Positions 41,584-50,923 of a stretch of 64,000 nt of DNA are shown one piece after another. Each line of letters starts with the position of its first letter. The stretch's first letter is position 1. The notes beneath the pieces are model-generated. The model was not told the DNA's origin, searched no databases, and was given only the letters and a program-made list of their open reading frames with translations. The position numbers and the translations under genes are program-made. Source of the stretch: Enterobacter kobei. GTDB taxonomy: Bacteria > Pseudomonadota > Gammaproteobacteria > Enterobacterales > Enterobacteriaceae. The stretch spans positions 3,410,001 to 3,474,000 of the forward strand of contig NZ_CP017181.1 in assembly GCF_001729765.1 (NCBI RefSeq), given 5' to 3'.

Positions 41584-42603
41584 ATGACCCATCTTTATAG
41601 CGTTATTCCCCCTTATATTCTGCGTCGTATTATCGAAACGGGCTCCGAGCCGCAGCAGCGCTGCGCCCGTCAGACCTTAACCCACGTGCAGACGTTAATG
41701 GCCCATATGCCGGGCAAGCCCGCCGCCCCGCACGTGAATAAAGCCGGTCAGCTTGAGCGCGATATTTACGATGCGAAGCAAACCCAGGAGCTGCCGGGTA
41801 CCCAGGTGCGTTATGAGGGTCAGCCGTCGAATGGCGATGTCGCGGTCGATGAAGCCTACGCGTATTTAGGGATTACCCATGATTTCTTCTGGAAAGAATA
41901 TCAGCGCGATTCACTCGATAATAAAGGGCTTATTTTGACCGGGACCGTTCACTACGGCCGGGAATATCAGAACGCCTTCTGGAATGGTCAGCAGATGGTA
42001 TTTGGCGACGGCGACGGGGAAATATTTAATCGCTTCACGATTGCCATTGACGTGGTGGCGCACGAACTGAGCCACGGCGTAACCGAGACCGAGGCCGGAC
42101 TTATCTATTTTGAACAGTCGGGCGCGCTAAACGAGTCTCTCTCTGACGTGTTTGGCTCGCTGGTGAAACAGTATCATCTGAAGCAAACCGCCGATAAAGC
42201 AGACTGGCTGATTGGTGAAGGGCTGCTGGCCGCAGGAATTAACGGCAAAGGGCTGCGCTCGATGTCTGAACCCGGCACCGCCTACGATGACCCGCTGCTC
42301 GGCAAAGATCCGCAGCCCGCGCACATGAAAGATTTCATTAAAACGCGCGAGGATAACGGCGGCGTGCATCTGAACTCCGGTATCCCCAATCGGGCGTTTT
42401 ATCTGGCCGCGACGGCGATCGGCGGTCACGCCTGGGAAAAAGCGGGTTATGCCTGGTACGACACAGTTTGCGATCGCAATCTGGCGCAGGATGCAGATTT
42501 TGAGGCCTTCGCAAAACTGACGATCGCGCACGGAGAGAAACGCTCCGGTAGCGACGTCGGAGCGGCCATAAAACAAGCCTGGGAACAGGTGGGAGTGCTG
42601 TAA
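41584..42603 (+). CDS. Protealysin-like M4 metalloprotease
   Basis: Thermolysin-family zinc protease, 339 aa. A short propeptide with a PPYILRRI motif and no signal peptide is typical of protealysins. The zinc site is HELSH (catalytic Glu) plus Glu in GALNESLSDVFG, and the substrate-site motif DNGGVHLNSGIPNRAFY is intact. A promoter-like TATACT lies in the 58-bp gap after xseA and AAGGAG precedes the ATG. The inhibitor gene begins on the base after its stop, so protease and inhibitor are made together. It probably acts inside the cell or after non-classical release. Confidence 0.9.
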   Translation: MTHLYSVIPPYILRRIIETGSEPQQRCARQTLTHVQTLMAHMPGKPAAPHVNKAGQLERDIYDAKQTQELPGTQVRYEGQPSNGDVAVDEAYAYLGITHDFFWKEYQRDSLDNKGLILTGTVHYGREYQNAFWNGQQMVFGDGDGEIFNRFTIAIDVVAHELSHGVTETEAGLIYFEQSGALNESLSDVFGSLVKQYHLKQTADKADWLIGEGLLAAGINGKGLRSMSEPGTAYDDPLLGKDPQPAHMKDFIKTREDNGGVHLNSGIPNRAFYLAATAIGGHAWEKAGYAWYDTVCDRNLAQDADFEAFAKLTIAHGEKRSGSDVGAAIKQAWEQVGVL

Positions 42604-42954
42604 ATGCAGGTTCCGGAACTGACGGATGACGCCGTAGTTGAGCTGGCCCGGGAAGGCGGCGTCGCTTTTATTCCTAAGCTGAGCGGTCAGCGCACCATCG
42701 CGCTGTCCTCGCTCAATGAGGCCCAGCGCCAGCGCCTGGTGAGCATCCTGGAGCAGGCGTTTCCACGCGGCCAGCCGCCCGGGCAAGCCACGTCACCCGG
42801 CAGCGGTGACCAGCGCTATTTCCGCATCCAGATTATCTGGAACGGGCAGAATCAGGCACATTATGCTGATATCATCGTGCTGGTGCCCGAGCAGGAAGCA
42901 CCCGAGTCGCTGGTCGAACTGTGGCAGAAAGGCGAAGGCTGCGTGTGTGATTAA
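42604..42954 (+). CDS. Emfourin-type inhibitor of the M4 protease
   Basis: 116 aa cytoplasmic protein matching the pattern of emfourin (M4in), the protealysin inhibitor described in Serratia. It has an N-terminal LTDDAVVELAREGGVAFIP strand-helix region, a variable Gly/Pro linker and a C-terminal YFRIQIIWNGQNQAHYAD sheet. The ATG follows the protease stop with no gap, a tight stoichiometric coupling. Its stop overlaps the convergent yfgJ stop by 4 bp. Assignment rests on context and general resemblance. Confidence 0.8.
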   Translation: MQVPELTDDAVVELAREGGVAFIPKLSGQRTIALSSLNEAQRQRLVSILEQAFPRGQPPGQATSPGSGDQRYFRIQIIWNGQNQAHYADIIVLVPEQEAPESLVELWQKGEGCVCD

Positions 42955-43172
42955 CGTTCTGCCGGAATAAACTCCACGCGCTTTTTAGAGATTAAGCCGT
43001 GGCCGTTCTGGCAGAAATAATCCACCGCGCCACAGGCTTTTAAAACCTGGAGCGGCTGATGGCACTCCGGGCAACGGGCTTCAAGCGCAATGTCTTTGTT
43101 ACAGTTCTCGCACTGCGCCACCCCATTCTGGGGCTCCAGCGTTGCCTGGCAATCCGGGCAGGTAATCGTCAT
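42951..43172 (-). CDS. yfgJ: YfgJ zinc-ribbon protein
   Basis: 73 aa with two CxxC pairs making a rubredoxin-like knuckle (CPDCQA, CENCNK) and a further CPEC...C segment. The C-terminal half (QPLQVLKACGAVDYFCQNGH) is nearly identical to E. coli YfgJ. Function unknown. It is convergent with the emfourin gene and downstream of the frameshifted oxidoreductase. Confidence 0.9.
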   Translation of the reverse strand: MTITCPDCQATLEPQNGVAQCENCNKDIALEARCPECHQPLQVLKACGAVDYFCQNGHGLISKKRVEFIPAER

Positions 43173-43222
43173 GGTGACTCCTTCAAAGCATTCAGGTCTG
43201 GGGTAATTTTACCACGTTGCGT

Positions 43223-44258
43223 TCAGTGCGGACCACGCAACTGTTGCTGCAAGGTCAGCAGCAGCGCAACTTCCTCGATCCGACGGCGCGTGGTACGGCT
43301 CACCTCCTGCGGATCCCGCTCAAACAGACTTTTATCGCCAAGAATATGTCCCGCAAGACAGTGCTCGTAGATTGTGCCGGGGAGAGACCAGCGCTGGATA
43401 TCATCCCCCTCAATGACCTCCAGCACATCTTCCGCGCCGCGCCGGTCATGACTGATGGTGCGCCCGTCACGTAGATGCAGACGCAAGCCTTTTTGCCCGC
43501 CCGCAGGTCCTGCGTATTTGTTAAGCCAGATGTCCACCGGTACGCCGCTGATGCTTCCCTGAAGATGCGCCTCACCTTCCGCCGTGGTCAGGTCTCCTTT
43601 TGCAATAGCGCGGCCCAGACGGTCTTTAGCGGCAACGACCTGTAGCGTCATCTCGTCATCGCCCCCCCAGAAAGCACATCGTTTCACGCAGCATCGCCAG
43701 CACATGCGTACCGATATCCAGAATCACGCCATCAGGGTGACGAAGCGTTCTGGTATCCGGTTCACCGGTGGAGAAATTAAGCGCGATGGGTTCGCCGACA
43801 GCGTTATACCCGCTTGGCTCCTGCAAAAAGCCTTCAATTCTGACGACGTCAGAAAAATGATCGACCAGCGAGCGCTTCACCGTTTCGATGCGCGCCATCC
43901 AGTGGTCGAGCGCCAGCACGCGGGATGCCGCACCGGGCGTGGCCAGCAGCGCATTAAGCTTATCTATTTGGGGAAGCGTGGCGACAATCGGTTTTTCTAT
44001 CACAATCCGGGAGATCGGTGAGGCGATTGCCTGCTCAAGCACCTCAAGATGGTGCAGCGATGCGGTAGTGATAAAGAGGGTATCAAGCGGGGTGGCAAGC
44101 AGTTCCGCAAGCGAGGCGCAGCGCATCACGCCTTCAGGGTGCTTTGCCGGGAGAACATCAAACCCGAAACAACGAACCGGGCGGCCATACAGGTTACGCA
44201 ATGCGGGCAGATACGCTGTCTCCACTACCGCACCAAGACCAACAAATCCTAACTGCAT
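43223..44258 (-). pseudogene. Gfo/Idh/MocA family oxidoreductase, frameshifted in a poly-C tract
   Basis: From ATG at 44256-44258 the frame reads MQLGFVGLGAVVETAYLPAL (Rossmann motif), IEKPIV (catalytic Lys) and on to CFLGGR-stop at 43656. The other frame, open from about 43705 to 43223, continues the fold (DEMTLQVVAAKDRLGRAI...). The two join if the run of seven C at 43662-43668 had six: the protein would read FLGGDDEMTLQ and total about 344 aa, normal for the family. So a single-base expansion splits the gene. It could be a true pseudogene, a phase-variable tract or a sequencing error. Substrate unknown. Confidence 0.85.
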
Positions 44259-44279
44259 ATTTTCACCTCAGGGAATAAC

Positions 44280-44308
44280 GTGCCGGGGCGTAACGCCAGC
44301 CCCGGCAC
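44280..44308. terminator. Hairpin after the POT transporter gene
   Basis: GTGCCGGGGC and GCCCCGGCAC, 10-bp perfect arms with a 9-base loop, plus outer CCTCAG/CTGAGG. It ends the leftward transporter transcript before the oxidoreductase pseudogene. Confidence 0.65.
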
Positions 44309-44316
44309 GCTGAGGT

Positions 44317-45861
44317 TTATGAGGCGCTAGCTGCTGGTTTCGTTTGCGCATTTTCCAGCATACGACGCACCGGAACAATGAGGACGATCAGCACCGCGGC
44401 ACAAATCAGCAGCGCGATGGAGCAGCGGGCGAAGAGATCCGGCAGCATATCCAGCTGGTCGGCCTTCACGTGGCCGCCGATCAGGCCAGCCGCCAGGTTA
44501 CCCAAGGCACTGGCGCAGAACCACAGACCCATCATCTGGCCGCGCATTCTTTCCGGCGCCAGCAGGGTCATGGTCGCCAGACCGATCGGGCTCAGGCACA
44601 GTTCACCCAGCGTCAGCATCAGGATACTGCCCACCAGCCAGAACGGCGACACCCCCGCCCCACCGTTGCTCAGTACATTCTGTGCCGCCAGCATCATCAG
44701 GCCAAAGCCCGCTGCCGCACACAGAATACCGATCACGAATTTGGTGATACTGCTCGGGCGGATGTTCTTCGTCGCGAGTTTCGGCCATGCCCAGCTGAAC
44801 ACCGGGGCCAGCAGGATGATGAACAGCGCGTTAATCGACTGGAACCAAACCGCCGGGATTTCAAAATCACCGATCATGCGGTTAGTGTAGTCGTTGGCAA
44901 ACAGGTTGAACGAGGTTGGCTTCTGCTCAAACGCAGACCAGAAGAACGCCGCGGAGACCAGTAGAATAAAGCACACCAGCAGTCTGGCGCGTTCTTTACG
45001 GTTCAGGCCAGCAAAAACAAACAGATAAATAAAGTAGAGGGCAACAGACGCCGCAATCACGTAGACCAGCACGCTGGCTACCGCGACCGGGTTAATCACA
45101 ATCACGCCCTGCGCAATCAGCGTCACGAGCGTTGCCACACCTGCCGCCAGCACCAGCAGCCAGATGCCCACGCCATTACGCTTCACCACCGGACTGTTCC
45201 AGGTGGAATCCAGACCGACTTCGCTGTCGTAGCGTTTCATCGCCGGAACCGCAAACACGCGGAAGATAATCAGCGCCACCAGCATCCCGATGCCGCCAAT
45301 ACCAAAGCCCCAGTGCCAGCCGTGGGTTTTAATCAGCCAGCCGGAAATCAGCGGGGCAATGAACGAGCCCATGTTGATGCCCATATAGAACAGCGAGAAA
45401 CCGCCGTCACGACGCGCATCGCCTTTTTTATACAGAGTCCCCACCATGACCGAGATACAGGTCTTGAACAGGCCAGAGCCGAGCACGATGAACATCAGGC
45501 CGATAAAGAACAGGTTGTCACCCATGATGGCCGACAGCGCAATCGACAGGTGGCCGAGCGCAATCAGAATTGAACCGTACCAGACGGCTCTCTGCTGCCC
45601 AAGCCAGTTATCCGCCAGCCAGCCCCCCGGCAGCGCGGCCAGGTACATGGTCCCGGCAAAGATACCGACAATCGCCGAGGCGTTTTCACGGGCCAGGCCC
45701 ATCCCGCCGTCATAGACGGTGGCGGCCATAAACAGGATCAGTAACGGACGAATGCCGTAAAACGAGAAACGCTCCCACATCTCGGTGAAAAACAGTGAAC
45801 CGAGCGGATACGGATGGCCGAAGAACGTTCGGCTCTCTTTTTGATTAACAGAGGATTGCAT
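44317..45861 (-). CDS. POT family peptide MFS transporter
   Basis: Proton-coupled di/tripeptide importer of the PTR2/POT family, 514 aa with about 14 membrane segments. The signature EMWERFSFYGIRPLL in helix 1 and GGWLADNWLGQQRAV after helix 2 are family hallmarks; FYMGINMGSFIAPLISGWL matches the second POT signature. It does not correspond position for position with E. coli DtpA-D, so I leave the symbol blank. It has its own upstream region (45862-46107) and a terminator downstream. Confidence 0.88.
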   Translation of the reverse strand: MQSSVNQKESRTFFGHPYPLGSLFFTEMWERFSFYGIRPLLILFMAATVYDGGMGLARENASAIVGIFAGTMYLAALPGGWLADNWLGQQRAVWYGSILIALGHLSIALSAIMGDNLFFIGLMFIVLGSGLFKTCISVMVGTLYKKGDARRDGGFSLFYMGINMGSFIAPLISGWLIKTHGWHWGFGIGGIGMLVALIIFRVFAVPAMKRYDSEVGLDSTWNSPVVKRNGVGIWLLVLAAGVATLVTLIAQGVIVINPVAVASVLVYVIAASVALYFIYLFVFAGLNRKERARLLVCFILLVSAAFFWSAFEQKPTSFNLFANDYTNRMIGDFEIPAVWFQSINALFIILLAPVFSWAWPKLATKNIRPSSITKFVIGILCAAAGFGLMMLAAQNVLSNGGAGVSPFWLVGSILMLTLGELCLSPIGLATMTLLAPERMRGQMMGLWFCASALGNLAAGLIGGHVKADQLDMLPDLFARCSIALLICAAVLIVLIVPVRRMLENAQTKPAASAS

Positions 45862-45979
45862 AATTCTCCCGAAAGGTATGTGTCGTGCTTGTAAACACCA
45901 GCAAGTACGCCGGCCAGTTACGTATCTGACCGATTTTTTACATGCGGCGAAAAGTTAGTTAACCATTTGATAACCAGAT

Positions 45980-46013
45980 GCTAGTTTTGTCTAGTACCGG
46001 GCCCGGGACTTTA
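45980..46013. promoter_or_regulatory. CTAG-containing dyad upstream of the POT transporter gene
   Basis: CTAGTTTTGTCTAG is followed by the 10-bp palindrome CCGGGCCCGG. Leftward, GTACTAG-ACAA-AACTAG resembles a TrpR operator (GTACTAGTTAACTAGTAC) but with two extra bases between half-sites. CTAG is rare in enterobacterial DNA, so two copies in 14 bp are notable. The factor is unknown. Confidence 0.35.
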
Positions 46014-46111
46014 AGACGAAAATTCGACGATTGTCTACTTTCTTAGTTTTAAACATGGTTAAAAGTGAATAGTGATTGACATCACACAGAGAAAACCGGC
46101 GGTATGATTGG

Positions 46112-46146
46112 GCAAAAAAAAGCCCGCGACATGCGCGGGCTTTTGT
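46112..46146. terminator. Terminator of der
   Basis: AAAAAAAGCCCGCG-ACAT-GCGCGGGCTTTTG: a strong stem flanked by A and T runs, active for the leftward der transcript. Confidence 0.85.
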
Positions 46147-46160
46147 GAGTTCAGCAAAGC

Positions 46161-47633
46161 TTATTTGCTTTTCTTAATGTGCTTAATCAAACGCTTACGC
46201 TTACGCATCTGGTTCGGCGTAAGGGTGTTGCGCTTGTTAGCGAACGGGTTTTCCCCTTCCTTGAACTGGATGCGGATAGGCGTGCCCATCACGTCCAGCG
46301 ATTTACGGAAGTAGTTCATCAGATAGCGCTTGTAGGAATCCGGCAGGTCTTTCACCTGGTTGCCGTGGATCACCACGATTGGCGGGTTATAACCCCCGGC
46401 GTGAGCATATTTCAGCTTCACGCGGCGACCGCGTACCAGCGGCGGTTGATGGTCTTCCGCAGCCATATTCATGATGCGGGTCAGCATGGCGGTGCTCTGA
46501 CGGCGGGTGGAGCTGTCATAGGCTTCACGCACGGATTCGAACAGGTTACCGACGCCACTGCCATGCAGGGCAGAAATAAAGTGCACGCGCGCAAAGTCGA
46601 TAAAGCCCAGACGGAAGTCGAGGGTCTCTTTCACCTGCTCGCGCACTTCATTGCTCAGGCCATCCCATTTGTTAACCACGATAACCAGTGAGCGCCCACT
46701 ATTGAGGATAAAGCCGAGCAGAGAGAGATCCTGATCGGAGATTCCTTCACGCGCATCAATGACCAGCATAACGACGTTGGCATCTTCAATCGCCTGCAGG
46801 GTTTTGATAACGGAGAATTTTTCCACCACATCGGTGATTTTCCCGCGCTTACGTACCCCGGCGGTGTCAATGAGGACATACTCACGTTCATCGCGCTGCA
46901 TCGGGATGTAGATGCTGTCGCGCGTGGTGCCAGGCATGTCGTAAACGACCACGCGCTCTTCACCCAGAATACGGTTAGTAAGTGTAGACTTACCTACGTT
47001 TGGACGCCCCACGATAGCCAGCTTGATTGGCAGATCCTGCGGATTGAAGTCGTCTTCAGGCTCTTCTTCGCCCTCAACGCCCTCTTCAAACTGCGCCCAG
47101 TATTCAGCGTCTTCGTCCACCTCTTCCGGCGGGTTAACTTCATCAACCCATGGCAGCAGAACGGTTTCCAGCAGGCTGGTCACGCCGCGACCGTGCGATG
47201 CCGCAATGGGGTAAATTTCACCCAGGCCTAAAGACCAGAAGTCTGCAACGGCCTGATCGGCATCGATACCGTCAGTTTTGTTCGCCACCAGGAAAGTAGG
47301 CTTTTCACGCGAGCGCAGGTGTTTGGCGATGGCGGAGTCTGCCGGCATCAGGCCAGCGCGCGCATCCACCATAAACAGCACCACGTCCGCTTCTTCAATC
47401 GCCAGCAATGACTGTTCCGCCATGCGGGTTTCAACGCCGTCCTCTGTACCGTCAATGCCACCGGTATCAATACAGATGAACTCGCGTCCTTCCACCTCTG
47501 CACGACCGTACTTACGGTCACGCGTCAGCCCCGGGAAATCCGCAACCAGCGCATCACGGGTGCGTGTTAAACGGTTAAAAAGAGTGGATTTTCCAACGTT
47601 AGGGCGCCCGACAAGCGCGACCACAGGTACCAT
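46161..47633 (-). CDS. der: Ribosome biogenesis GTPase Der (EngA)
   Basis: Essential tandem GTPase of 50S assembly, 490 aa as in E. coli. Two G domains with [12 protein letters not shown] (residues 9-20) and [12 protein letters not shown] (about 211-222), DTGGI and DTAGV switch II, NKTD and NKWD base-recognition motifs, then a KH-like domain and a basic tail ([14 protein letters not shown]). The ATG at 47631-47633 gives [12 protein letters not shown]; an upstream in-frame start at 47693 would add 20 unrelated residues. Confidence 0.97.
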   Translation of the reverse strand: MVPVVALVGRPNVGKSTLFNRLTRTRDALVADFPGLTRDRKYGRAEVEGREFICIDTGGIDGTEDGVETRMAEQSLLAIEEADVVLFMVDARAGLMPADSAIAKHLRSREKPTFLVANKTDGIDADQAVADFWSLGLGEIYPIAASHGRGVTSLLETVLLPWVDEVNPPEEVDEDAEYWAQFEEGVEGEEEPEDDFNPQDLPIKLAIVGRPNVGKSTLTNRILGEERVVVYDMPGTTRDSIYIPMQRDEREYVLIDTAGVRKRGKITDVVEKFSVIKTLQAIEDANVVMLVIDAREGISDQDLSLLGFILNSGRSLVIVVNKWDGLSNEVREQVKETLDFRLGFIDFARVHFISALHGSGVGNLFESVREAYDSSTRRQSTAMLTRIMNMAAEDHQPPLVRGRRVKLKYAHAGGYNPPIVVIHGNQVKDLPDSYKRYLMNYFRKSLDVMGTPIRIQFKEGENPFANKRNTLTPNQMRKRKRLIKHIKKSK

Positions 47634-47692
47634 GTTTGAAGCCTCATAAAATTCAAATAAACGTCGCATTCGCGGCGTTTTTAAAAATGTCA

Positions 47693-47722
47693 AAACGGCT
47701 CCTGAGTGAACAGGAGCCGTTT
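47693..47722 (-). terminator. Hairpin downstream of bamB
   Basis: AAACGGCTCCTG-AGTGAA-CAGGAGCCGTTT, 12-bp perfect arms, followed leftward by TTTTGAC. It probably separates bamB transcripts from der. Confidence 0.75.
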
Positions 47723-47745
47723 AGTATACTACAACCGCCGGGTAA

Positions 47746-48924
47746 TTAACGCGTGATCGCGTACAGCGTACCGTCTTTTGCCTGAATCAGCAGTTTGCCG
47801 TCAGCCACAACCGGATCGGTCAGGAAACCAGAGCTGTCGACTTTTTGCTGTGCAACAAAGCGGCCGTTATCCGGATCAATCCAGTGCATATACCCTTCGC
47901 TGTCGCCTACCACCAGGCTACCGTTGTACAGTGCTGGCGCGGTCAGCAGACGGTGCAGCAGATCGCTTTGCGTCCACAGGGTCACGCCGCCTTCAGTGCT
48001 CAGTGCCAGCAGACGGTCGTTCTGGTCAACCATATAGATACGGTTACCGTCCACGATGAAATCATTTACAGAACCCAGTTCACGTTTCCACATGATCTGG
48101 CCGCTGCGCAGATCCAGCGCGGTGAGGTTACCGTTATAGGCCAGCGCGTAAACCACACCGTCTACGATGACCGGCGTTGTGTCGACGTCGCTCAGACGGT
48201 CAATTTCCGTTGAGCCTGTAGCCTGAGAGATACGCTGCTGCCATATCATCTGACCCTGCTGCATCAGCACGGCACTCACGCGACCGTTATCACCGCCTAC
48301 AATTGCTGCACCGAATGCGGTAGCAGGCGCGGATTCACCGCGCAGAGAGAGCGCAGGCATGTCAAGGTTAACGGTCCATTTCACCAGACCGTCCGCTTCG
48401 TTCAGCGCCTGCAGCTGGCCGTTACTGGTATGAATCAGCACCAGGCCGTCGCTCACGACCGGGCGAGACAGGGATTCACCGGCCACGGTGGTTTGCCAGG
48501 CAATGGAGCCGTCGCTGGTGTTCAGGGCATAAACCTGCGCCTTTTCGCTACCCACGTAAACATGACCACCGGCAACCGTCAGGCCGCCAGACAGCAGTGC
48601 AGGTTTACGGGAGAACCAGCCATCTTTTTCCGCCAGGTTAACAGACCAGACTTCTTTTCCGTCATCAGCATTGACCGCTTTCACGGTACCTTTACGATCG
48701 GCGGCATAAACAACGCTGTCCGCAAAGGCAGGATGAAGGTTGGAATAAAAGTCACCAATACCATTACCAACGGAGACATCCCACGCGGTAGAAGGGGTAA
48801 ACTGGTTTTCAACCGTCGGCAGTGGGGACATTTTTACAACGTCTTCTTCGCCACTGAACAGTGAACAACCACTCAATAACGTAACAGAAAGCAGTCCTGG
48901 CAGAAGTAATTTACGCAATTGCAT
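47746..48924 (-). CDS. bamB: Outer membrane assembly lipoprotein BamB
   Basis: BAM-complex lipoprotein that binds BamA and supports outer-membrane beta-barrel insertion, 392 aa. The signal peptide ends at lipobox LLSGC (Cys 20), and the mature protein is an eight-bladed PQQ-type propeller with repeated AxDxxxGKEVW/ALNxxDGxxxW units. It is part of the leftward hisS-yfgM-bamB-der series, 10 bp after yfgM. Confidence 0.97.
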   Translation of the reverse strand: MQLRKLLLPGLLSVTLLSGCSLFSGEEDVVKMSPLPTVENQFTPSTAWDVSVGNGIGDFYSNLHPAFADSVVYAADRKGTVKAVNADDGKEVWSVNLAEKDGWFSRKPALLSGGLTVAGGHVYVGSEKAQVYALNTSDGSIAWQTTVAGESLSRPVVSDGLVLIHTSNGQLQALNEADGLVKWTVNLDMPALSLRGESAPATAFGAAIVGGDNGRVSAVLMQQGQMIWQQRISQATGSTEIDRLSDVDTTPVIVDGVVYALAYNGNLTALDLRSGQIMWKRELGSVNDFIVDGNRIYMVDQNDRLLALSTEGGVTLWTQSDLLHRLLTAPALYNGSLVVGDSEGYMHWIDPDNGRFVAQQKVDSSGFLTDPVVADGKLLIQAKDGTLYAITR

Positions 48925-48934
48925 CGGGTCCCTC

Positions 48935-49555
48935 TCAGACGGACAAATTATTTATTTTCATCTGCATCATTTCGCTCAGCGCAGGTGAAGCTTTGCTATC
49001 CACGCCAGCTTGCCACGCTTTACGCGCGCCCGCTTTGTCACCTTTGCTCAGCAGCGCTTCACCGCGCAGATCGGCAACGATGGCAGCAAAACCTTCGCCT
49101 TTAACGGTATCGAGCGTTTTCAGCGCATCGTCAGCTTTTTTCTGCTGAACCTGAATACGTGCCAGGCGCAGATTAATCACTGCTTTCAGGTTTTCATCGC
49201 TGGCAGCAGCAAGACCCTGAGTCAACTGAGCAACAGCTTTATCCAGTTCGTTCTTATCAACGTACTGCTGAGCCACTTCCAGCGCAGCCAGCGCGCCGTA
49301 GGTGTTTTTGTTGTCAGCAGCAAATTTCTCTGCCGCAACCAGCGTTTGTGGCTGATCGGCACGGATCGCACTCACGGTATTTTCATAGGTCAGAGACGCG
49401 CCGCGCGCGGTATCCGCCTGATGATTGTTCCAGTAACGCCAGCCAATCAGCGCGCCCACACCTAAAATCACCCCAACAACCAGCGCTTTGCCGTTCTCAA
49501 CAAAGAAGCGTTTAATCGCGTCGACCTGATCGTGTTCGTTCTCGTAAATTTCCAC
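48935..49555 (-). CDS. yfgM: YfgM membrane-anchored TPR protein
   Basis: Ancillary SecYEG-translocon protein that works with PpiD on secreted proteins, 206 aa. A short cytoplasmic N terminus is followed by one membrane helix (ALVVGVILGVGALIGWRYW, residues 24-42) and a periplasmic TPR domain. The start is GTG at 49553-49555, giving VEIYENEHDQVDAIKRFF, which aligns with E. coli and the same 206-aa length. An upstream ATG would fall inside hisS. Confidence 0.95.
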   Translation of the reverse strand: MEIYENEHDQVDAIKRFFVENGKALVVGVILGVGALIGWRYWNNHQADTARGASLTYENTVSAIRADQPQTLVAAEKFAADNKNTYGALAALEVAQQYVDKNELDKAVAQLTQGLAAASDENLKAVINLRLARIQVQQKKADDALKTLDTVKGEGFAAIVADLRGEALLSKGDKAGARKAWQAGVDSKASPALSEMMQMKINNLSV

Positions 49556-49568
49556 GCAGTCTTTCTCC

Positions 49569-50843
49569 TTAGCCCAATAGAGTGCGCAAATGCGCCGCAA
49601 CGCCGTCCTGCGTTACCGTTGTTTGCTCACCAGAGCGCAGGTCTTTAACTACCACTTCGCCGTTAGCCACTTCGGACTCACCCAGCACCAGTGCAATACT
49701 TGCGCCCCACTTATCGGCACGAGCAAACTGTTTTTTGAAGTTGCCGCCGCCATGATTGGTCATCAGCTTAACGCCCGGCAGCGCATCGCGCACGCGTTCG
49801 GCAAGCTGCATCGCCGCAGACTGCGTTTCCGCGCCTGAGGCCACCAGGTATATATCGACAACGGAATCTGCTTTAAATTCCGGATTAACAGCCTGAACTA
49901 ACAAAACAAGTCGCTCAAGGCCCATCGCGAAGCCAACGCCAGGTGCTGCACGGCCACCTAGTTGCTCAACCAGACCGTCATAACGACCGCCGGCACACAC
50001 GGTGCCTTGTGAACCGAGGCTGGTGGTCACCCACTCAAACACGGTGCGGTTGTAGTAGTCCAGGCCGCGCACCAGACGCTGGTTCACGGTGTAGGCAATG
50101 CCCGCCGCTTCAAGCAGCTTGCACAGGCCGGTAAAGTGTTCGCGAGACTCGTCGTCCAGGTAGTCACCCAGTGCAGGTGCATCATTCAGCAGCGCCTGCA
50201 CATCGGGGTTTTTGGAATCCAGCACGCGCAGCGGGTTGCTGTACATGCGGCGTTTGCAGTCTTCGTCCAGCTTGTCTTTATGCTGTTCCAGGAATGCAAC
50301 CAGCGCATCGCGATAGTTCGCACGCGCGTCCAGAGAACCGATAGAGTTCAACTCCAGCGAAACGTGCTCAGCAATACCGAGCGCGCGCCACCAGCGGGCC
50401 GTCAGCATAATCAGTTCGGCGTCGATGTCCGGACCCTGCAGGCCAAACACTTCCACACCCAGCTGGTTGAACTGACGATAACGACCTTTCTGCGGACGTT
50501 CGTGGCGGAACATCGGGCCGATATACCACAGGCGCTGCTCCTGATTGTACAGAAGACCATGTTCGATGCCGGCGCGTACGCAGCCCGCCGTCCCTTCCGG
50601 ACGCAGAGTCAGGCTGTCGCCGTTGCGGTCCTCAAAGGTGTACATCTCTTTTTCAACCACATCGGTCACTTCGCCGATCGCGCGTTTGAATAACGGGGTC
50701 TGCTCTACAATCGGCAAACGGATTTCGCTGTAACCGTAGCTGCCGAGCACCTGCTTCAGTGTGCCTTCAATGCGCTGCCAGATGGCGGTTTCGCCAGGCA
50801 GGTAATCGTTCATGCCGCGGATGGCTTGAATGTTTTTTGCCAC
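49569..50843 (-). CDS. hisS: Histidyl-tRNA synthetase
   Basis: Class II aminoacyl-tRNA synthetase, 424 aa, identical in length to E. coli HisS. Motif 2 ([23 protein letters not shown]), the histidine-A signature [15 protein letters not shown] and motif 3 ([14 protein letters not shown]) are intact, and an anticodon domain follows. The start is GTG at 50841-50843 ([14 protein letters not shown]), as in E. coli. A terminator-like hairpin lies upstream, between ispG and hisS. Confidence 0.97.
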   Translation of the reverse strand: MAKNIQAIRGMNDYLPGETAIWQRIEGTLKQVLGSYGYSEIRLPIVEQTPLFKRAIGEVTDVVEKEMYTFEDRNGDSLTLRPEGTAGCVRAGIEHGLLYNQEQRLWYIGPMFRHERPQKGRYRQFNQLGVEVFGLQGPDIDAELIMLTARWWRALGIAEHVSLELNSIGSLDARANYRDALVAFLEQHKDKLDEDCKRRMYSNPLRVLDSKNPDVQALLNDAPALGDYLDDESREHFTGLCKLLEAAGIAYTVNQRLVRGLDYYNRTVFEWVTTSLGSQGTVCAGGRYDGLVEQLGGRAAPGVGFAMGLERLVLLVQAVNPEFKADSVVDIYLVASGAETQSAAMQLAERVRDALPGVKLMTNHGGGNFKKQFARADKWGASIALVLGESEVANGEVVVKDLRSGEQTTVTQDGVAAHLRTLLG

Positions 50844-50864
50844 GTTTATTCTCTTTCTATATAC

Positions 50865-50919
50865 AAAAAAAACCCAAAGAATGGGTTCAATCATACATGG
50901 GAAGCGGCACGCTTCCCAT
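50865..50919 (-). terminator. Tandem hairpins between ispG and hisS
   Basis: Leftward order: ATGGGAAGC-loop-GCTTCCCAT (9-bp perfect arms, 50897-50919), then AACCCA-TTCT-TTGGGTT followed by eight T (50865-50887). The second is a good rho-independent terminator, so hisS depends on read-through or its own promoter. Confidence 0.75.
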
Positions 50920-50923
50920 CACG

